64,000 bases of DNA from Paramacrobiotus metropolitanus (GCF_019649055.1 NW_026570365.1:235543-299542), one strand, 5' to 3'; counted from the first letter of the stretch, positions 34,854-48,409 are shown. A program made the numbers and translations. The notes: generated by a model not told the origin, from the letters alone.

Positions 34854-37000
34854 ATGCGTTTCTTAACCAGCGCGGCGCTGATTGTCCATCTTGTACGTAC
34901 ATGGAGTCAGTGTTCGCGAAACTTTGCCAACTTCAACTATGAACATACACAGGTAAAGAACGGTTCCTTGTTGTGGCCAGTAACGAAACATTTATGTACA
35001 CGGTTATAGTACGACTGAAAATTCGCATAATCATACGCTGACTGTAGCTATTTTTATGGTGGATCGCAACACTGCTTTTATGCTAATAAATCTAACACAG
35101 GATGCCGAACAGGCGAATGTCAAACAGGGAACTATTCAACGTGCTCATTCTACAAGCACAGGTATGTTCGCCTGCAGGTGCTCATTGTATATTTCGTACG
35201 TACAAATAAACCAGGGGAAACGTTGCTTATCGCAGTGTTTCCCTGGTGTACTGTCTTTTGTTGCTTTACGATGTTCTTGCGGGGCTAGAGCGCACGCAGA
35301 GAAACAGGCAGAACGGTAATCGGAAGGTTGTTCTAAGATTTCCGCCCGTTGTACAGCCTACTCATCGTGATACTTCTAATTCTAAGGGTATCAGATACCC
35401 GCAATTACCCGCAATTCATATTAGTGTAGTACGAGTACTGTTAAAGCAAGTTTGCTTAAGCTGTACTACGACAGACTTCGCCATATTGCGACTGATTTTT
35501 AATCGTGAAATCCTTCGGAAAACAGCCTTTCTTTTTTCGGATCCAGATCATTTTTAAAGTCTTCTTTTGTCGCTGTGTTATTGTAATCTGTTGTATGATC
35601 CAATAAGATTTACCAAGTTCTGTTGCAAACAGAGACAAGGTATATCATGTCTTCCGAGCTTTGTGGGTAACAGATTGCTTTCAAAAAAAATTGATTTGTC
35701 TGGCTATACCACGATACAGCATACTGCGATGCCAAAATACAGCTTGTCTCTCCGGTCGTTGCAGAATCTTTGGCCTTCACGAATCCTAAACCACCGCAGC
35801 TGGTGCAGGTTGCTTCACACCAGCCGCTTACTCTGCGCTGCGAAGTCGCTGTCATGAACGGCCCGCAGCCTACACTGTTTTGGATGCGCAACGGTAACCT
35901 TGTGTCAACCGTCGAAGAATCAGCCGATCCGCGTACTTTCTCAAGTAACATCACCGCCGCTAACATCATCGTCAGCAGCACTCTCACCTTTTCCTGCGTT
36001 AAGACCGCCACCAGTGGAGATTATACCTGTGTGGGCGAGACACTGATGTCACGAATCCAGGCGACCACAACAGTAGTCGTCAACATCGGTAAAATTAAAC
36101 GACTAATACAACTGATAACGCAGGTAGGGTTACTATATTGTGTAAATAACATCCAACTGAGATGATCCAACTGCCTCCAACTGAGATGAACCCTCTTTCC
36201 GCCTCTCGTTATTACTAGTACTTAAAGCGCATCTGCTGCCATGTAAAGCGTATGCCAGTGCGATACACAAAAACTAATTTCCCGAGTGAAACGGAAAATA
36301 ACGGTTTTCACATTAAGCCAAAGTGTGCGTCGCCTGTGCCAGTGAAATGAACGGTAATTGTAATGGCCTGGTGGTCCGAATGCAACGAAATAATTAATAA
36401 TGTCCCTGGTTTAACCCTCAAAAAGCTTTCCGCGTATTAACGATAATCGTAGATAGTTCTCAAGAAGTTGTCCGCTTGCTGCAGGCCGGCTTAGTCGTCT
36501 GAAACATGGGACATCTGAGGGAAACTGCCCAGACAACACTGCCGTTACCCGCATCATGATATCCACCAAGCAATACATTCAGACGGCACATAACGATGCC
36601 GTGCTGATGTGCCGCACCATCGGGTCACCAACACCGACAAAACCCGTATGGTTGTATCAAGCTACCCAATACCTCAACGGCAGCCCGGCTTCCGCTAAAA
36701 TAATCCGTCCCACATCAGGAAAATACGAAGTATTCGCAAACAGAATAGTTATTCAATAAGACATATCGGGCCTTTATATTGCCTACACTTCTGTGTATAT
36801 TATATAACAAGGAGTTCATGGCACTATAATCAGCCAAATATTCGCAGGTCCTGGAGACTGGGGACCTGTTAATCCGCAATATTTCTGCTAAAGCCGACCG
36901 CGGTTACTATATCTGCGGGGCACCCGGTACTTACGGATGGCATTACAGGGTGTCGTTCTTGCAACCGGTTGGCATGCGCCGTTCACAGATGCCAGCTTAA
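34854..37000 (+). CDS. secreted two-Ig-domain protein, five exons
   Basis: Exons 34854-34952, 35101-35161, 35765-36088, 36533-36729 and 36848-37000 have GT-AG borders and agree in phase, giving 277 residues. Exon 1 encodes a signal peptide (MRFLTSAALIVHLVRTWS). Exon 2 is a 20-residue linker. Exon 3 is an Ig domain: Cys in LTLRCEVAV, Trp in LFWMRNG, and SGDYTCVGE. Exons 4 and 5 form a second Ig domain: AVLMCRTIG, PVWLYQ, then across the splice YEVLETGDLLIRNISAKADR and GYYICGAP. The chain ends with SQMPA and no membrane segment, so it is probably secreted. Such proteins serve in adhesion, recognition or defence; a precise role cannot be read. Intron 2 is about 600 nt, the others 110-450. Confidence 0.85.
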
Positions 37001-37175
37001 ATGCAAAGCACGGATACTTTTCGCAACCAGACGCGACGTACATAATATTGTGTAACTACTCGCTACTGCAGTAAAGTGGCAGTCAACTATTAGTAACCTG
37101 GCCCAGCTAATAGTAACCGGGCCTAAGTGGTAATCAGTTAATAGTATAAAGCGCCCTCTGCGTACCGCTGAAACA

Positions 37176-37361
37176 GTGCTGCAGGGCTCTTGGTTTACAG
37201 GAACTGTTGCACGGACTTGCACCTGTATAACAGGCTGCATTCACCAAACTTCCTGCACAGAGTCACCTACTTACCTTATGTACAGTACCATTTATTTCAC
37301 CTTTCTTTTTGTTCTTGCGTTGTCTTTGCCCATCTTACTCAAGCGAGTTAAATTTGCATAA
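37176..37361 (+). other. hydrophobic open frame, possible alternative last exon of the Ig gene
   Basis: After AGTGCTGCAG a 61-residue frame ends in a strongly hydrophobic stretch (STIYFTFLFVLALSLPILL) with a basic end (LKRVKFA). It would make a membrane anchor if spliced to the Ig gene in place of exon 5's stop, but no donor in phase was found. Confidence 0.2.
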
Positions 37362-38016
37362 TAGTGCAAATTCATTTGACATAAATTCTAGTTATTACTA
37401 TTATGAAAACTCTATAATAATAATGATATTTGAACAGACTGTAAGGAACACTTGCACTCAAGTTTGACAAGCGACCAACATACCACCATTGCTTGACACT
37501 TAGCTCACAATATCAAAGAAAAATTCATTCTCCAGCAAGATAATTATGGGGAGGAATTCATTAGCGTTGAAAAACAAAGAAGATTTGTCTTCACTTGAAA
37601 ACAGTTATCTCACGCCATGTGTTGATGCATCGCATAATAACAGAGGAATGCTTGAGAGCCTTCAAATGGCGCACAATAGGCCTTGTCGTGCTCATTAACA
37701 CACTAGGCGCTGTAAATTTTATTATGACATAACGCGTGACAAGTAGAATGTTTATGTCACCGGCACACGAGTTGACGGGGATATGCTCTAAATTGAGAGG
37801 AGCCGCATAAACCTTTCTGCCGGGGCTTAGGACGGAGGTTAACGTAACGCTGCGGAAACCATTCAGCTGAACTTCATAAGTCTTTGGTACGTAAGCTTTC
37901 CTGCCAGATAAGTCATGTGGAAACAAAATTGATCTTTTGCTGTTTTTTTGGGTTACTCGCGTTCTGCAAAAATCGAGGACAGGTTATAAAGTGAGTCAAG
38001 CGGGCACATTTTCGTT
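37362..38016. other. spacer between convergent genes
   Basis: Lies between the plus-strand Ig gene and the minus-strand receptor gene. A minus-strand AATAAA (complement at 37718-37723) is about 294 nt after the receptor stop. No gene is supported. Confidence 0.4.
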
Positions 38017-41000
38017 TTAAGTGCACTTACTTTTGCAAGTGATAGTCTGACAAAATGCTCTACGGAAACGCGCACTCATAATATTATACAAGACTGGATT
38101 TACCGCCGAGTTGAGATAAATGAGTGTCTTGGCGAACAAGGAGTACCATTCGTCGAGCCAGGGCGTGGTCGCAAAAGCGTTGTACAGGAGCAACCCACGG
38201 AATGGGAGCCAGGCAATGGCAAATACCAATACAGTCGCAAAAAGCATGCGCTCAACCTACAGTAAATGTTCTGCTTTCAGTGCCACGATTTCAACGTCGT
38301 TGGACATGTGTAAAAGGTCATCAGTTTTTGAACTGTATGCAGTTTACGGCGCCGTGCTTACTTGTATACGTGCCCTGATTGCGATGCGCAAAGACTGCAT
38401 AGTCAAGGTTGATTCGGTCCTAGGGACGGTGTAGTGGCCAGCATTGCGGTCGAAGGCGTAAATTATAGCAGGCAGAAGGGGCTTCGTGGAAGCTTGCTCA
38501 TCCTTATACCGCATTGTCGACTCCCTTGAAAATTTCCAATCTTCCGCTGTGCAGACAGACACTCCAATCGCAGCTTCACGCTTCCGTAGCGACTTGTCGA
38601 TCTTTAGGAAGATCACAACGGCCGCCGACAGCGGAACAAAATAAAATAACAACAAATCCGCCCCAAAGATGAACGTGTAGTAAGCTTGCGTTAAGCGAAA
38701 ATCGCAGATTTCTCGATCTGTGCCTTCAATAGTTTTCACTTCGGTCAGACCAAGCCACGGTGAGCAGTAAACGGCGGCTGCGACCCATAAGGAGATGATG
38801 ATCCTGCGCGTGCGCTTCCCGGTGCACACTTTGCGGGCTAACAATGGACGGCAAATGGCGATGTAGCGCTCAAACGTCATCATGGACATGCTGTACAATG
38901 AATACCGGTTAACTTATTTACTCCTACAAACGGGGATTTTTCTATAATAAACGCTGAAATCTACGCTACGGTTTGAATTACTTAATACTCTCCGTGTTTG
39001 CCAGCAACACTGGAAGAACATTACTTCATTGTTCGACTTTTAGTACATCTGAATTGGTTTAAACAGTTACGGAATCTTGTTTAACACATAATTCATACGA
39101 ATAGATTTCGCGCCAATGTAACTAAATGATTTGATGGCACAATATCACTAAAACCAAAAAAGTGTTTTTGAGTGCGTATAAGCCAAAGTTTTTCTACAAG
39201 TACGCGAATAGGGTTTAGTATAGAGGCCCGACAGACAATGTTCTGAACACGCAAAGGCAACAACAGAGAGCCATTAACGAGATGCAGGCAGTCGGAATGG
39301 TGCCCCTACGCTGGCTGCATTTGTCGCAATGACAAATAGCGCTCTGCAAAATTACCTAGATCGTTCCCCACTACAGAAAATATTATAATGCCACCTTCCG
39401 CCAGGCACCTAATGATGTTCTTATTTATTTGGCAGTACTTCGAAGTACGAGTAGGAAGCTACGTAAATTGATTGTTCACTCTGTTTGTTGTTGTCAGCAT
39501 TTCCCTAGGAGAACTTCCCGAAGTATGTGAACCATGTTCTGATATTACGAATTACCTGGCGACCCCGGCATCAATTCCAAAGAAATTGAGAAAGACGAAT
39601 AGGGAACAGCCCACTTGGCCAAGAAACCATTGATTTCCAAAATGGTACGACACAATGGCTTCCGGAATGGCCGTTAAACAGACCAACAGATCGGCATAGG
39701 CCATTGACACCTACGGAAATCTCACAGTATTACCAAAAGAATAAAAGTTGAGAATTAATTCATCGTTCAGATGTATCGGCGCACTGCGCACGCTGAATAG
39801 GGTGCACAAGCCATTTCACCAATAATGATGCGAATTCCAAAAAGTGGCAAGCGTTAAGCTGCTTATACAGCAAACACCTAATATAGCGTTCGCAATGTTC
39901 GCATGTGTCGGGTAAGCAGATTTTCTAGCTCACTGTTTTTTTTTCTTTGAGATATAGTTACTCAGTTCAATAAATAAGAACAATGTGTTTGTATTAAGCT
40001 TCTGGTTAACAGATTTGTTAACATCTTCTGAAACTACATTTCAAACCTACGTATACAAATTATTTGCCTACTCAGTATCATACAACTTTGGAGAAATAGT
40101 GCTGAAGAGTTGTCGTCAGTTTTCGTGTAGGTACTTACATGAATGCTGTACACCGCCATACCTTCCTTAACACACATCGGCTTGGCTTCATGGTATCTTA
40201 CAAAAAACCCGTAAGTACGCCGTACTGTCTACAGATAGATTCTATAACCAGTAAAACTATTTTTAAAAATGTAGTGGCTTTCCGATAAATTACACCCATC
40301 AGCAATTATCATAAGAATAAAATCGATTACAGAACGTGCGTAGGCGGAACATCTGCAGCTGAGAAGTTTTTGAGGTCCATTCCGATTAGCAAAGCAGTTT
40401 TATTAATAGCAAAAAACGTCCGGAGAAATGCCCATAGAAATCGTATAACTGCCGATAGCTCGCTAAAGGCTTAAGCTACCGATTAAGTACAACATTTCCA
40501 TCAGCGGATGTTCTTTAGAAGTGACGATAATCAATAATCAGTCTTAGCCTTACGGAAAGCAGAAAACCCTGAACACAGTCATCTGCTGCCTCCCACCTCT
40601 CCCCTCCCGGCTGGGTGGTGCCGGTGTGGCTGAATATCGTCCTTATTCAACACGCATTTAAGCATGTTATGTTCAGCAACAACCCTAACTAAAGCCGGGT
40701 GCGAGAGTAGTACCGGGAAGCGGTCCAAGACGATCCGCTTTTTCCTTTCTGTACGTTTATTTCCCGCTCAGCCTGTAAGCAATAGTGCGCAAAAACAATT
40801 AAACCTTTTTCGGCTTCTTTGTGTGTAGGGAAGTATTGCCAGCTACGCTAAACGGGAACACTGTGTTCACAGCTTCTAGATGGTGGACGGCGGTTAAGAC
40901 GTAACAATAGAACTAAGTGAAAGGGATGTAATTATTTTGAGGAAGTACGGTAATTTCCCGCTTCCGTAACAGAAAAAAGACAGGAAGAAAATACAGATTT

Positions 41001-42089
41001 GTGCAATGTGACTGGTTTGTGCGAATAAAAAGGTCATGGAAGAAAAACATTTTTTACTTTTGTTCGTAACCTGAAACGGACTTCCGTTACGCTCCGGTGA
41101 AATAAGTTAGACTACAGCTTGCTTTATTGCTGACACACTCTACAAAAAATTCCGGTACGCAGCTGACATCCAGTAGTAAACCTCAGTCATTATATTGTAG
41201 TAAAGGTTACTGTTGCAGCCATGTTGACATCATTTAATCCTAATCGAAGCGGCGGAATATACGGTACTTCTCCCTCTTTCGAAACCACAAAGTGATGAAA
41301 AATGCGATAAGAGAAAGTTATTAGCCAAGTTACAAACACAGTGGGATCTCAGGGGCGACGTCAACTTCTAACTGATGTCACAAGCTTTCAACACTTTTCG
41401 CATTAAATATCGATCCAGGTAAATACAGAACTCGTATGATCAGGCTGAAAATGCCCTGCCATTAACTACGTAGATAGATACTGCCACTGCCGGGCAGTTT
41501 TCACCACCTTGATTAAGCAGCTTTTTTTCCAGCCTTTTAAAAACATTGTACTTTTTAACATCCATTTCTCTGTGGATTTGAATCAAAGAAATAAATTACG
41601 ATTCACTAACAAAAAGCTTTGAACAGCTCACTGAACGGGTACCACTATGCATATCTATAGGCTTACCAAATAGGTATACATAGGCTGCTTGAGAAACTTC
41701 GATTTATATGCCACCACGATAAGCAGGGCATTCCCGGTCACACCCAGTAAAAAAATCGCTGAATGCATCGTGGTGGCAGTAATGCGAAACGACAGTGTCA
41801 ACTCGCTAATCGGCTCCTCAAATGGAAACACATCCACAGAGAAATTAGAAAACATATCGATAATTTTTCTCATTTGATGTGACAACTGTCTTTCGCTGGC
41901 ATGTGAAATATTAACCAGCTGGTTGTAAATTTGTAAAAGGAGGGCGAGTTTATCTACGTTCAATGGTGAAGTCATGGATGTCGTGTTGTTAACCAGCGGA
42001 GCCGGGTACACCGGCATCACACGGAGAATTATCAATAAATATGTGCAATAATATCCGCTATAATGCCGTAGCACAGCCAGAATCCTCAT
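38017..42089 (-). CDS. TRHR: TRH-receptor-like neuropeptide GPCR, copy 1 (intact, four exons)
   Basis: Exons 41667-42089, 39556-39710, 38362-38890 and 38017-38256 join in phase (GT-AG) to 448 residues. Exon 1 holds a hydrophobic leader, three glycosylation sites (NNTT, NISH, NFS) and TM1 with GNALLIVVAY. Exon 2 holds TM2 with VSMAYADLLVC, the conserved Cys and early TM3 with FFGIDAG. Exon 3 holds FERYIAICRPLLARKVCT (ERY in place of DRY), TM4 and TM5. Exon 4 holds TM6 with AWLPFRG and TM7 with YLNSAVNPVLYNIM. Order, exon borders and motifs match TRH/EFLamide-type receptors (YLGINAS, FTIERYIAICHP, LWMPYRT, YLNSAINPVIYN). By family knowledge it couples an amidated peptide to a G protein (usually Gq); the ligand here is unknown. 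Intron 1 is about 2 kb. Confidence 0.88.
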
Positions 42090-44670
42090 TTTAATCTATA
42101 GCAATAAGTGATAACTATAACTTCCGCTCCTTGTGGGCTCCGCTGCTTATTCGGGTGAAATTGCGTCAGTGATAAAAAAATAAGGGACAAAGAAGCCGCT
42201 AATCTAATCCATCAGTCGACCTATAAAAGCGGAAATTAGCGTTGTCTGGGATGCACAACGGAATATACAAGATACAAACCGGTATATAAAGCTAGCCCAC
42301 CCGTAATGTGAGACCAAAGGCATCGAACTACAAAGTATACTGCAGCGTATCCGGTTTACATATTGATTTTCTGTTAAGTACCCGTGTAACGTGTTTATTA
42401 CCAACATGCTCAACACCGCCCGGCTGGATGCGACTCATGATGCGCAAAGGTATTAAAGTTTTATTTTCTTTCTAGAAGACTGGAATGAAGTCACGTGTTC
42501 ATTCATATTCCTGTCAACGCTTATCGAAGGCCACGAGCGTTTAATCGGTAGTAGTGCATTATTTGCTAAGAAGGTAAATTCCTCTAATTACAGAAATTTT
42601 TATCTCAATAAACCAAGTTACATGGCAGATCAGCGACATCTTATCACATATCACAACAACAAAATTGCGTTTTGATCAGGTAGCATGCATTTGTATTATA
42701 ATTAAAATTTATTCGTGGATACGTAGTCGGTATAAGAAAGCATGATTGGGCGCGCTTGGGTTCGTCTGATGAGCCGCTTTTACAGATCTGCTGACTGCCG
42801 GGTTAGTTCTCTGTTGGCTCCAGCAACAACTAAATGCGGATCCTTTTGATTTTTACAGAGTGGCATAAGATTAGTAAAGCGAGAGAAAATTTTTTCGGTC
42901 GAGTGGATGCTGGATGTTTTACTGTACGTTTATTCTTCCTGTAGAATGTTTATTCTGATTTTAACTGCTCAATCATGAAATGCATGGAACGTGATCCCCC
43001 TGCTGGACATCCACGCTGTGTGCTATTCCTCATTCGAGAAAGTTCCTCTGTATGCGAATCTGCGAAAATGTGTAGGCGGAAAACACTACACAATAAAGCC
43101 TTTATTGTGACAATAAAGCCATGCCGACAGCAGCGGAGGTCGTATTAAATTCCGCTTCTTGGAGTAGATTACCACATTGCGACGAAAGCTCACGTTTCAC
43201 CGTCGCAGCAACCGGCTACCCTATGGACATTCCCTGTACTGTACTGAAATTGCAGAGCGAGTGGAGAGTGAGACTCCGTTGTTCTGAACGCTGTTTTCCC
43301 CAGGAGTATAGGATGCGTCTGCGATTTTCTCTCTCCTGACGACACACCTCTCTTAGACGACTAATCAGTCTCGGATGGCTTAATTGCTTTCCTAACGTCT
43401 CAGCTGTCGATGTTTTCGGCTGGCACTTTTGGCTCAGCCGTTCTGTTGGGTGGTCTTTTATTGTTGTTTCACATTGCTCGGAAATAAATGCCAAAGACGA
43501 TGGCGTCCTAGATCGGTAATACAACCGTTAAATTTATGTTTACCGAAAGTAATCTATGGTACTGGCCTCCTGGATAATTATACACCTACGGCGGTTATAC
43601 ACGTACGTCTTTCCGGCTGTTTCGATTGTATGAGTATGAGTGCAGCGTATGTTTTAACGCTGCAGAAGTACAAAATTATTGGAATCGTCAAGTCAACACC
43701 ACGCTTTCATCTGCACTGAATGAATAACAACAACTCTGCGAATACAACGTTATTGACTGACACTTTAGACTGAACAGAGCCTGAAAAGAATACAAAGTGC
43801 ATGTAGAGCTTTTGGTGTTATTTGCACCACAGGCTCGTCCCATAACTGCTATCGTAATTGTACTGTACCATGTATGTACATTGTACAGATAGGACACGGT
43901 ATAAACGGTGGCAGGGACAACTGTCGCTGGCTTTCGCCTTACTGGCAAAAGATAAAATATAAGAGAAAGCAACAGAAAACTACTCGCCGATTCGGCCCAT
44001 TCTGGAAGATTGCTAAGGGAACCGGACAACAGCGGGAACTTCTCCCGCCCCTTTAAGGGATGTCTTATGGAGAAGGGATCAGAATCATCGTTTAGCGGGA
44101 TGAAACAGTCGGTAATCGGAAAGTTTTAGCGGTACGTTCTAAAACAAAACAACGTAAAAGTACCGTCCACATCTCTGCGCTGAGTAGAGTTGAAAATCGT
44201 CCTTTGATTTCGCGATTTTGGAAAAGGCGGTGGGCTTCAGACATTTAGTCATTGCGGCGTATAACGCTACTGTTGGCTGACGTCACCGTAACGTAAGCAG
44301 CTTATGGTTGGCGAGATTACCAGTTTGTTCATTTAGAACCTAGTTTTTTTGCCACTATAATTATGGCTTCAAATCATATCAAGTTTTTCGTTGCACATTT
44401 AAAAGACAATGCTATTATCGAAGTATGAACTGTGCAACCAACACTTTGATTATTTGGACGTTATGAGTACACTTTAACAATCTCAGTGCAAAAAAAATCA
44501 CAGTTCTAGAGACTCCAGGAAAGATGACAATAAAACTTAGGTTGATACTGTTCCAGGTAGCGGGCACTCGAACATCATTAAAGCCGCTGGCCTTTTAGGA
44601 CGATCTGTGTGCTTCTGCAAACATCGAGCATAACTTATGAAGATTACCATGGGTTTTCAATCGCACAAAG
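42090..44670. other. upstream region of receptor copy 1 and 3' flank of copy 2
   Basis: About 42090-42850 resembles 53637-54400 in blocks (for example AACATGCTCAAC…CGCCCG and GATGAGC[CT]GC), so the tandem duplication included upstream DNA. Copy 1 has TTTTATAGG on the minus strand near 42226, where copy 2 has CTTTATGCC. No coding exon is supported between 42850 and 44670. Confidence 0.45.
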
Positions 44671-45854
44671 TCACGTACTTTTACAAGTGACAGTTTGATA
44701 AAATGCCGTTCGAAACTTCGCACTCATAATGTTATACAAGATTGGATTTATTGCCGAGTTGAGATAAACCAGTGTCTTGGCAAACAAGGAATACCATTCA
44801 TTGAGCCACGGCGTCGCCGCAAACGCGTTATACATTAGCAAACCACGGAATGGCAGCCAGGAAATGACAAATACCAGTACAGCAGCAAAAAGCATTCGCT
44901 CAACCTAAAAAACGTTGTAAGCTTGACAATTTTGTATGGCAAATTATACGTATCGATAATGGTGTCATTCGTATGCCAGATCATACGTATCGATTATTGT
45001 TACACTGTTATCATTGGTTCATTGGTTGCTGATAAACCATCGTTGTCGAACTGCATGCACTATGTATGCGGCATAGTACTTTGCCATGCTTACTTGTATA
45101 CGTGCCCTGTTTGTGCTGCGCTGCGTTAATGTTGACTCGGTCCTGTTGAGCGCACAGCGGTGATCGGCGCCATAAACTGCAGTAGGCAAAAGGAATTTCT
45201 TCGGCTCCTTCTCGTCCTTACACCGTATTGTTGACTCCCTTGAGAGTTTCCCTTCTTCCGCTATACTAAAGAATACGCCGATCGCAGCTTCGCGCTTTCG
45301 TAGCGACTCGTCGATCTTTATGTAGACTGTAATCGCCGCTAACAGCGGGAAGAAGTAAAATATTAATAAATCCGCGCCGAAGATGAATATGTAGTACTCT
45401 TGCGTTAAACGGAAATCGCAAATTTCTCGATCTGTCCCTCCGATGGTTTTCACTTCGGTCAGACCCAGCCACGGTGAGCAGTAGACGGCTGCTGCAATCC
45501 ATAAAGAAATTATGATCTTGCGCGTGCGCTCCACAGTGCAGACTTTTCGGGCTAATAACGGACGGCAAACGGCGACGTAGCGCTCAAAGGTCATCATGGA
45601 CATGCTGCGCAAAAAAATACCCGTATATTTAAGCGAACGCCAAAGATGGATTTTACGGGTTAAGGTGATTACTGTGTTCATTTCCAAGCAAAACTGGAAG
45701 AGAATCGGTTCATGCGCAGTGTTTCAGTACACCCGCATTTGTTCATACTTAAAAAAAATGGCCCGGTACATGGTGTGAAAAATGTGATACATACACTAAA
45801 ACTTTCGTTTCGCGCATTCTAAATTACTTTTTTGTAATACTTTATGTCGTTCTA

Positions 45855-46325
45855 AAGTTAAACAATTTGTATGCAGGGTTCTGAAACCGTTCGCGCGTGC
45901 AATATATGTTGCCGAAATATGGCGTAATAAAATGGGCGAAAAATTTAAAAACATTGTTGTGTTCCAAAAGTATTGTTATTACCCGATCTTCTTGAAACTT
46001 TGCTGCAAAAGACACATGGGCATTAGGCCGAAAGTGAACCAATTTCAGATTCATAGCATTTTTTCCGAATTTGAAATGAATTTCGCAAATTCAACATTCA
46101 ATTTAAAGTTATTGGAAAATACTATTTGCACGAACCTGGAATTTGTTCACTTTCGACTTTATGCACATGTGTCTTTTGCAGCAAAGTTTCAAGAAGATCG
46201 GGTAATAACCAGACTTTTGGTACACAACAATGTATTTAAACTTTTCGCACATTTTATTACGGCATATCTTGGCAACCGGATGTTGCGCGCGCAGACGGTT
46301 TTCAGTTCATTGAGTTTTAAAATGA
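45855..46325. repeat. large foldback repeat inside an intron of receptor copy 2
   Basis: Two arms of about 210 bp (about 45855-46065 and 46105-46325) are inverted copies of each other around a short AT-rich spacer. Clear landmarks are TTACCCGATCTTCTTGAAAC on the left and its complement on the right, and GGCGTAATAAAATG with its complement. Both arms translate to similar peptides (VSFAAKFQEDRVIT) read outward in opposite directions, which only reflects the symmetry. Arms differ by roughly a tenth to a fifth of positions. It is probably a foldback transposon remnant. Confidence 0.85.
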
Positions 46326-46634
46326 TATATGATTTGGAGTGCGCGAAAGCGAACGTTTTAGTGTATGTTCTCCTTTTTTGACGCTATGTAGCGGGCCATT
46401 TTTATTAAAGGAATCATGTTTAAAGCTTTACCCCCACTAAAGGATTTCACGGCAACTTATCAAATGATCTGACATCTAGTGTCATAAAAAAGAAAATGTG
46501 CTCTTAAGCGCGCAAAAGCGTAAGTTTTCGTGTGTATCCACGAATACGGTTTCTTGTGCAGGCTGCCAAACAACTGAATCAACGCAAGAGCTTTATATAA
46601 ATTTTTCGTTTCAGAGAGCGATTCATGAACAATA

Positions 46635-48409
46635 GTGCGCAATGGCTTTAAAATGAGAATGGCGCATTGTATTTTTCGCTATTCAGTTTACGCAGGTAAC
46701 CGGTCGATTTTTTTCGCTTCGCCCATTCGCCCATTCCTGTCCGCATACGGTAACCACTCCTCCTTGTTTATCGAGCAGTTGATTTTGTCATCTGAATCGG
46801 AAGTGCAACAGGGAGATCCTCTGGGCCCATTGCTGTTTTGTCTCGCGCTGCAGCCGCTTGTGGCCTCATTAAATGCAGATCTTAATGCCTGGTTCTTGGA
46901 CGACGGAACTGTGGGCGGTAAACCGGCGATAGTCGCACACGTGTTTGCCCAAATCATTCAGAAAGCGCGTGATATCGGTCTGGTGGTGAACGAGGCTAAG
47001 TGCGAGCTACACATCTCCGGCGGAACGGAAAAAGCCCGAAATGACGCCACTGCAGACTTTCAGCGCCTGTTTCCAAGACTTCGCATTCTAACAGACTCGA
47101 CTTTCTGTTGTTAGGTGCACCAGTTTTGGATGATGCCATTGGTCCAGCCATGGCCGAGAAGTGCTCTTCTTTAAAACCGGCTTGCGAGCGACTGGAACTT
47201 TTGCCACGGCACCACGCTCTGTTCCTCCTCAAAAGCTGCCTTGGAGCTCCTAAAATTATATACATGCTGCGCTGCTGCAACGCCTGGAAACAACCGCAGC
47301 AGCTGTACCTACTAGACGAAACTCTGAGGCTGTGTTTCCAGTCTCTGTGCAATGTGCGCACTGGCCACGATGACTACCCGTGTTGGCGGCAGGCGACACT
47401 CCCAGTGAGCAGGGGCGGTATTGGCATTCGTCGAGCGGAGGAATTAGCACTTCCAGCCTTTTTGGCTTCGATTCATTCCGTATCCGACTTAGTGTCACTA
47501 CTGCTACCTGGTTGCCCTGCTGCAGATGTTACAGGCGCCCTGGAATTGTGGATATTGAAAGCGCGTCTCTCAGATCTTCCCGAACCAACTTTTCGCAAAG
47601 CACAACGGAGATGGGACCTCCCGCTGTGTAATGTGTCTTTATCAGTTCTGCTGGACATTTTTCGCGACGATAAGGTCAACCGTGCTCGCTTATTGGCTCA
47701 ATCAACACCGGAAGCAGGCCTTTGGTTAAATGCTTTGCCCTCTGCACACATCGGTAACCTCCTTGACGATGACACAGTAAAGATTTCAGTGGGTCTGAGA
47801 CTGGGCGTAAAGATCTGCGAGCCGCATTCATGTGCGAAGTGTCACAAGTCCGTAGATGAGTATGGACACCACGGCTTATCCTGCTCCTTTTCCGCTGGAA
47901 GACACGCACGCCACGGCGGTTTGAACAGTATTGTGTGTAGATCGTTAGTGTCAGCCGGCATCCCGGCTAAGCTGGAACCCCGGGGTACATCCCACACGTC
48001 CGATCGCCGTCCGGATGGGTGCACAACCTTTGCCTGGAAGCGTGGTATGTGCTTGGCGTGGGACGCGACGTGCGTGGTTACCATTGCGATGTCTTACCTG
48101 CAATCTACGTCAGCTACCGCAGGAGCTGCTGCTGCGGAGGCCGAAGATAAAAAATTACGACTGTACTCGTATTTGGAGGGTAGATATGTCTTCTCTCCAC
48201 TAGGTTTCGAAACTCTTGGGCCATGGGGGAAGCTAGCCATACTCTTAGTAAAAGAAATCGGCAAACGACTTCAACTACACACGGGTGAACCTCGCTCCCA
48301 TGAATTTCTCCGTCAACGGTTGTCACTAGAAATTCAGCGGGGCAACGCCGCTTCAGTACTCGGAACAGTGGATGGAGCGGCAGCTTTAAATGAAATTTTG
48401 TTGTTGTGA
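46635..48409 (+). pseudogene. non-LTR-type retroelement: RT core end, zinc knuckle and nuclease-like C-terminus
   Basis: 46635-47114 encodes RT motif B (QQGDPLGPLLFCLALQPL) and motif C as AWFLDDGT, where the active-site aspartates sit in FLDD. A frameshift near 47085 moves to the frame 47108-48409. That frame continues with LLGAPVLDD, a thumb-like region, a zinc-binding CAKCHKSVDEYGHHGLSC (C-x2-C-x9-H-x4-C), then RRPDG…LAWDAT and a tail ending GNAASVLGT…EILLL. RPDG/WDAT fits the PD-(D/E)XK endonuclease of R2/NeSL-type elements (inference). The 5' part of RT is missing. It lies in an intron of receptor copy 2 on the opposite strand and is followed by AATAAA at 48451-48456. Two shorter relatives sit at 690-1290 and 17797-18098. 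Confidence 0.8.

Noticed and set aside
45932-46381. Open frame of 149 residues as a protein gene
   Set aside because: It lies across the two arms of the foldback repeat, and its halves repeat the minus-strand translation of the other arm.
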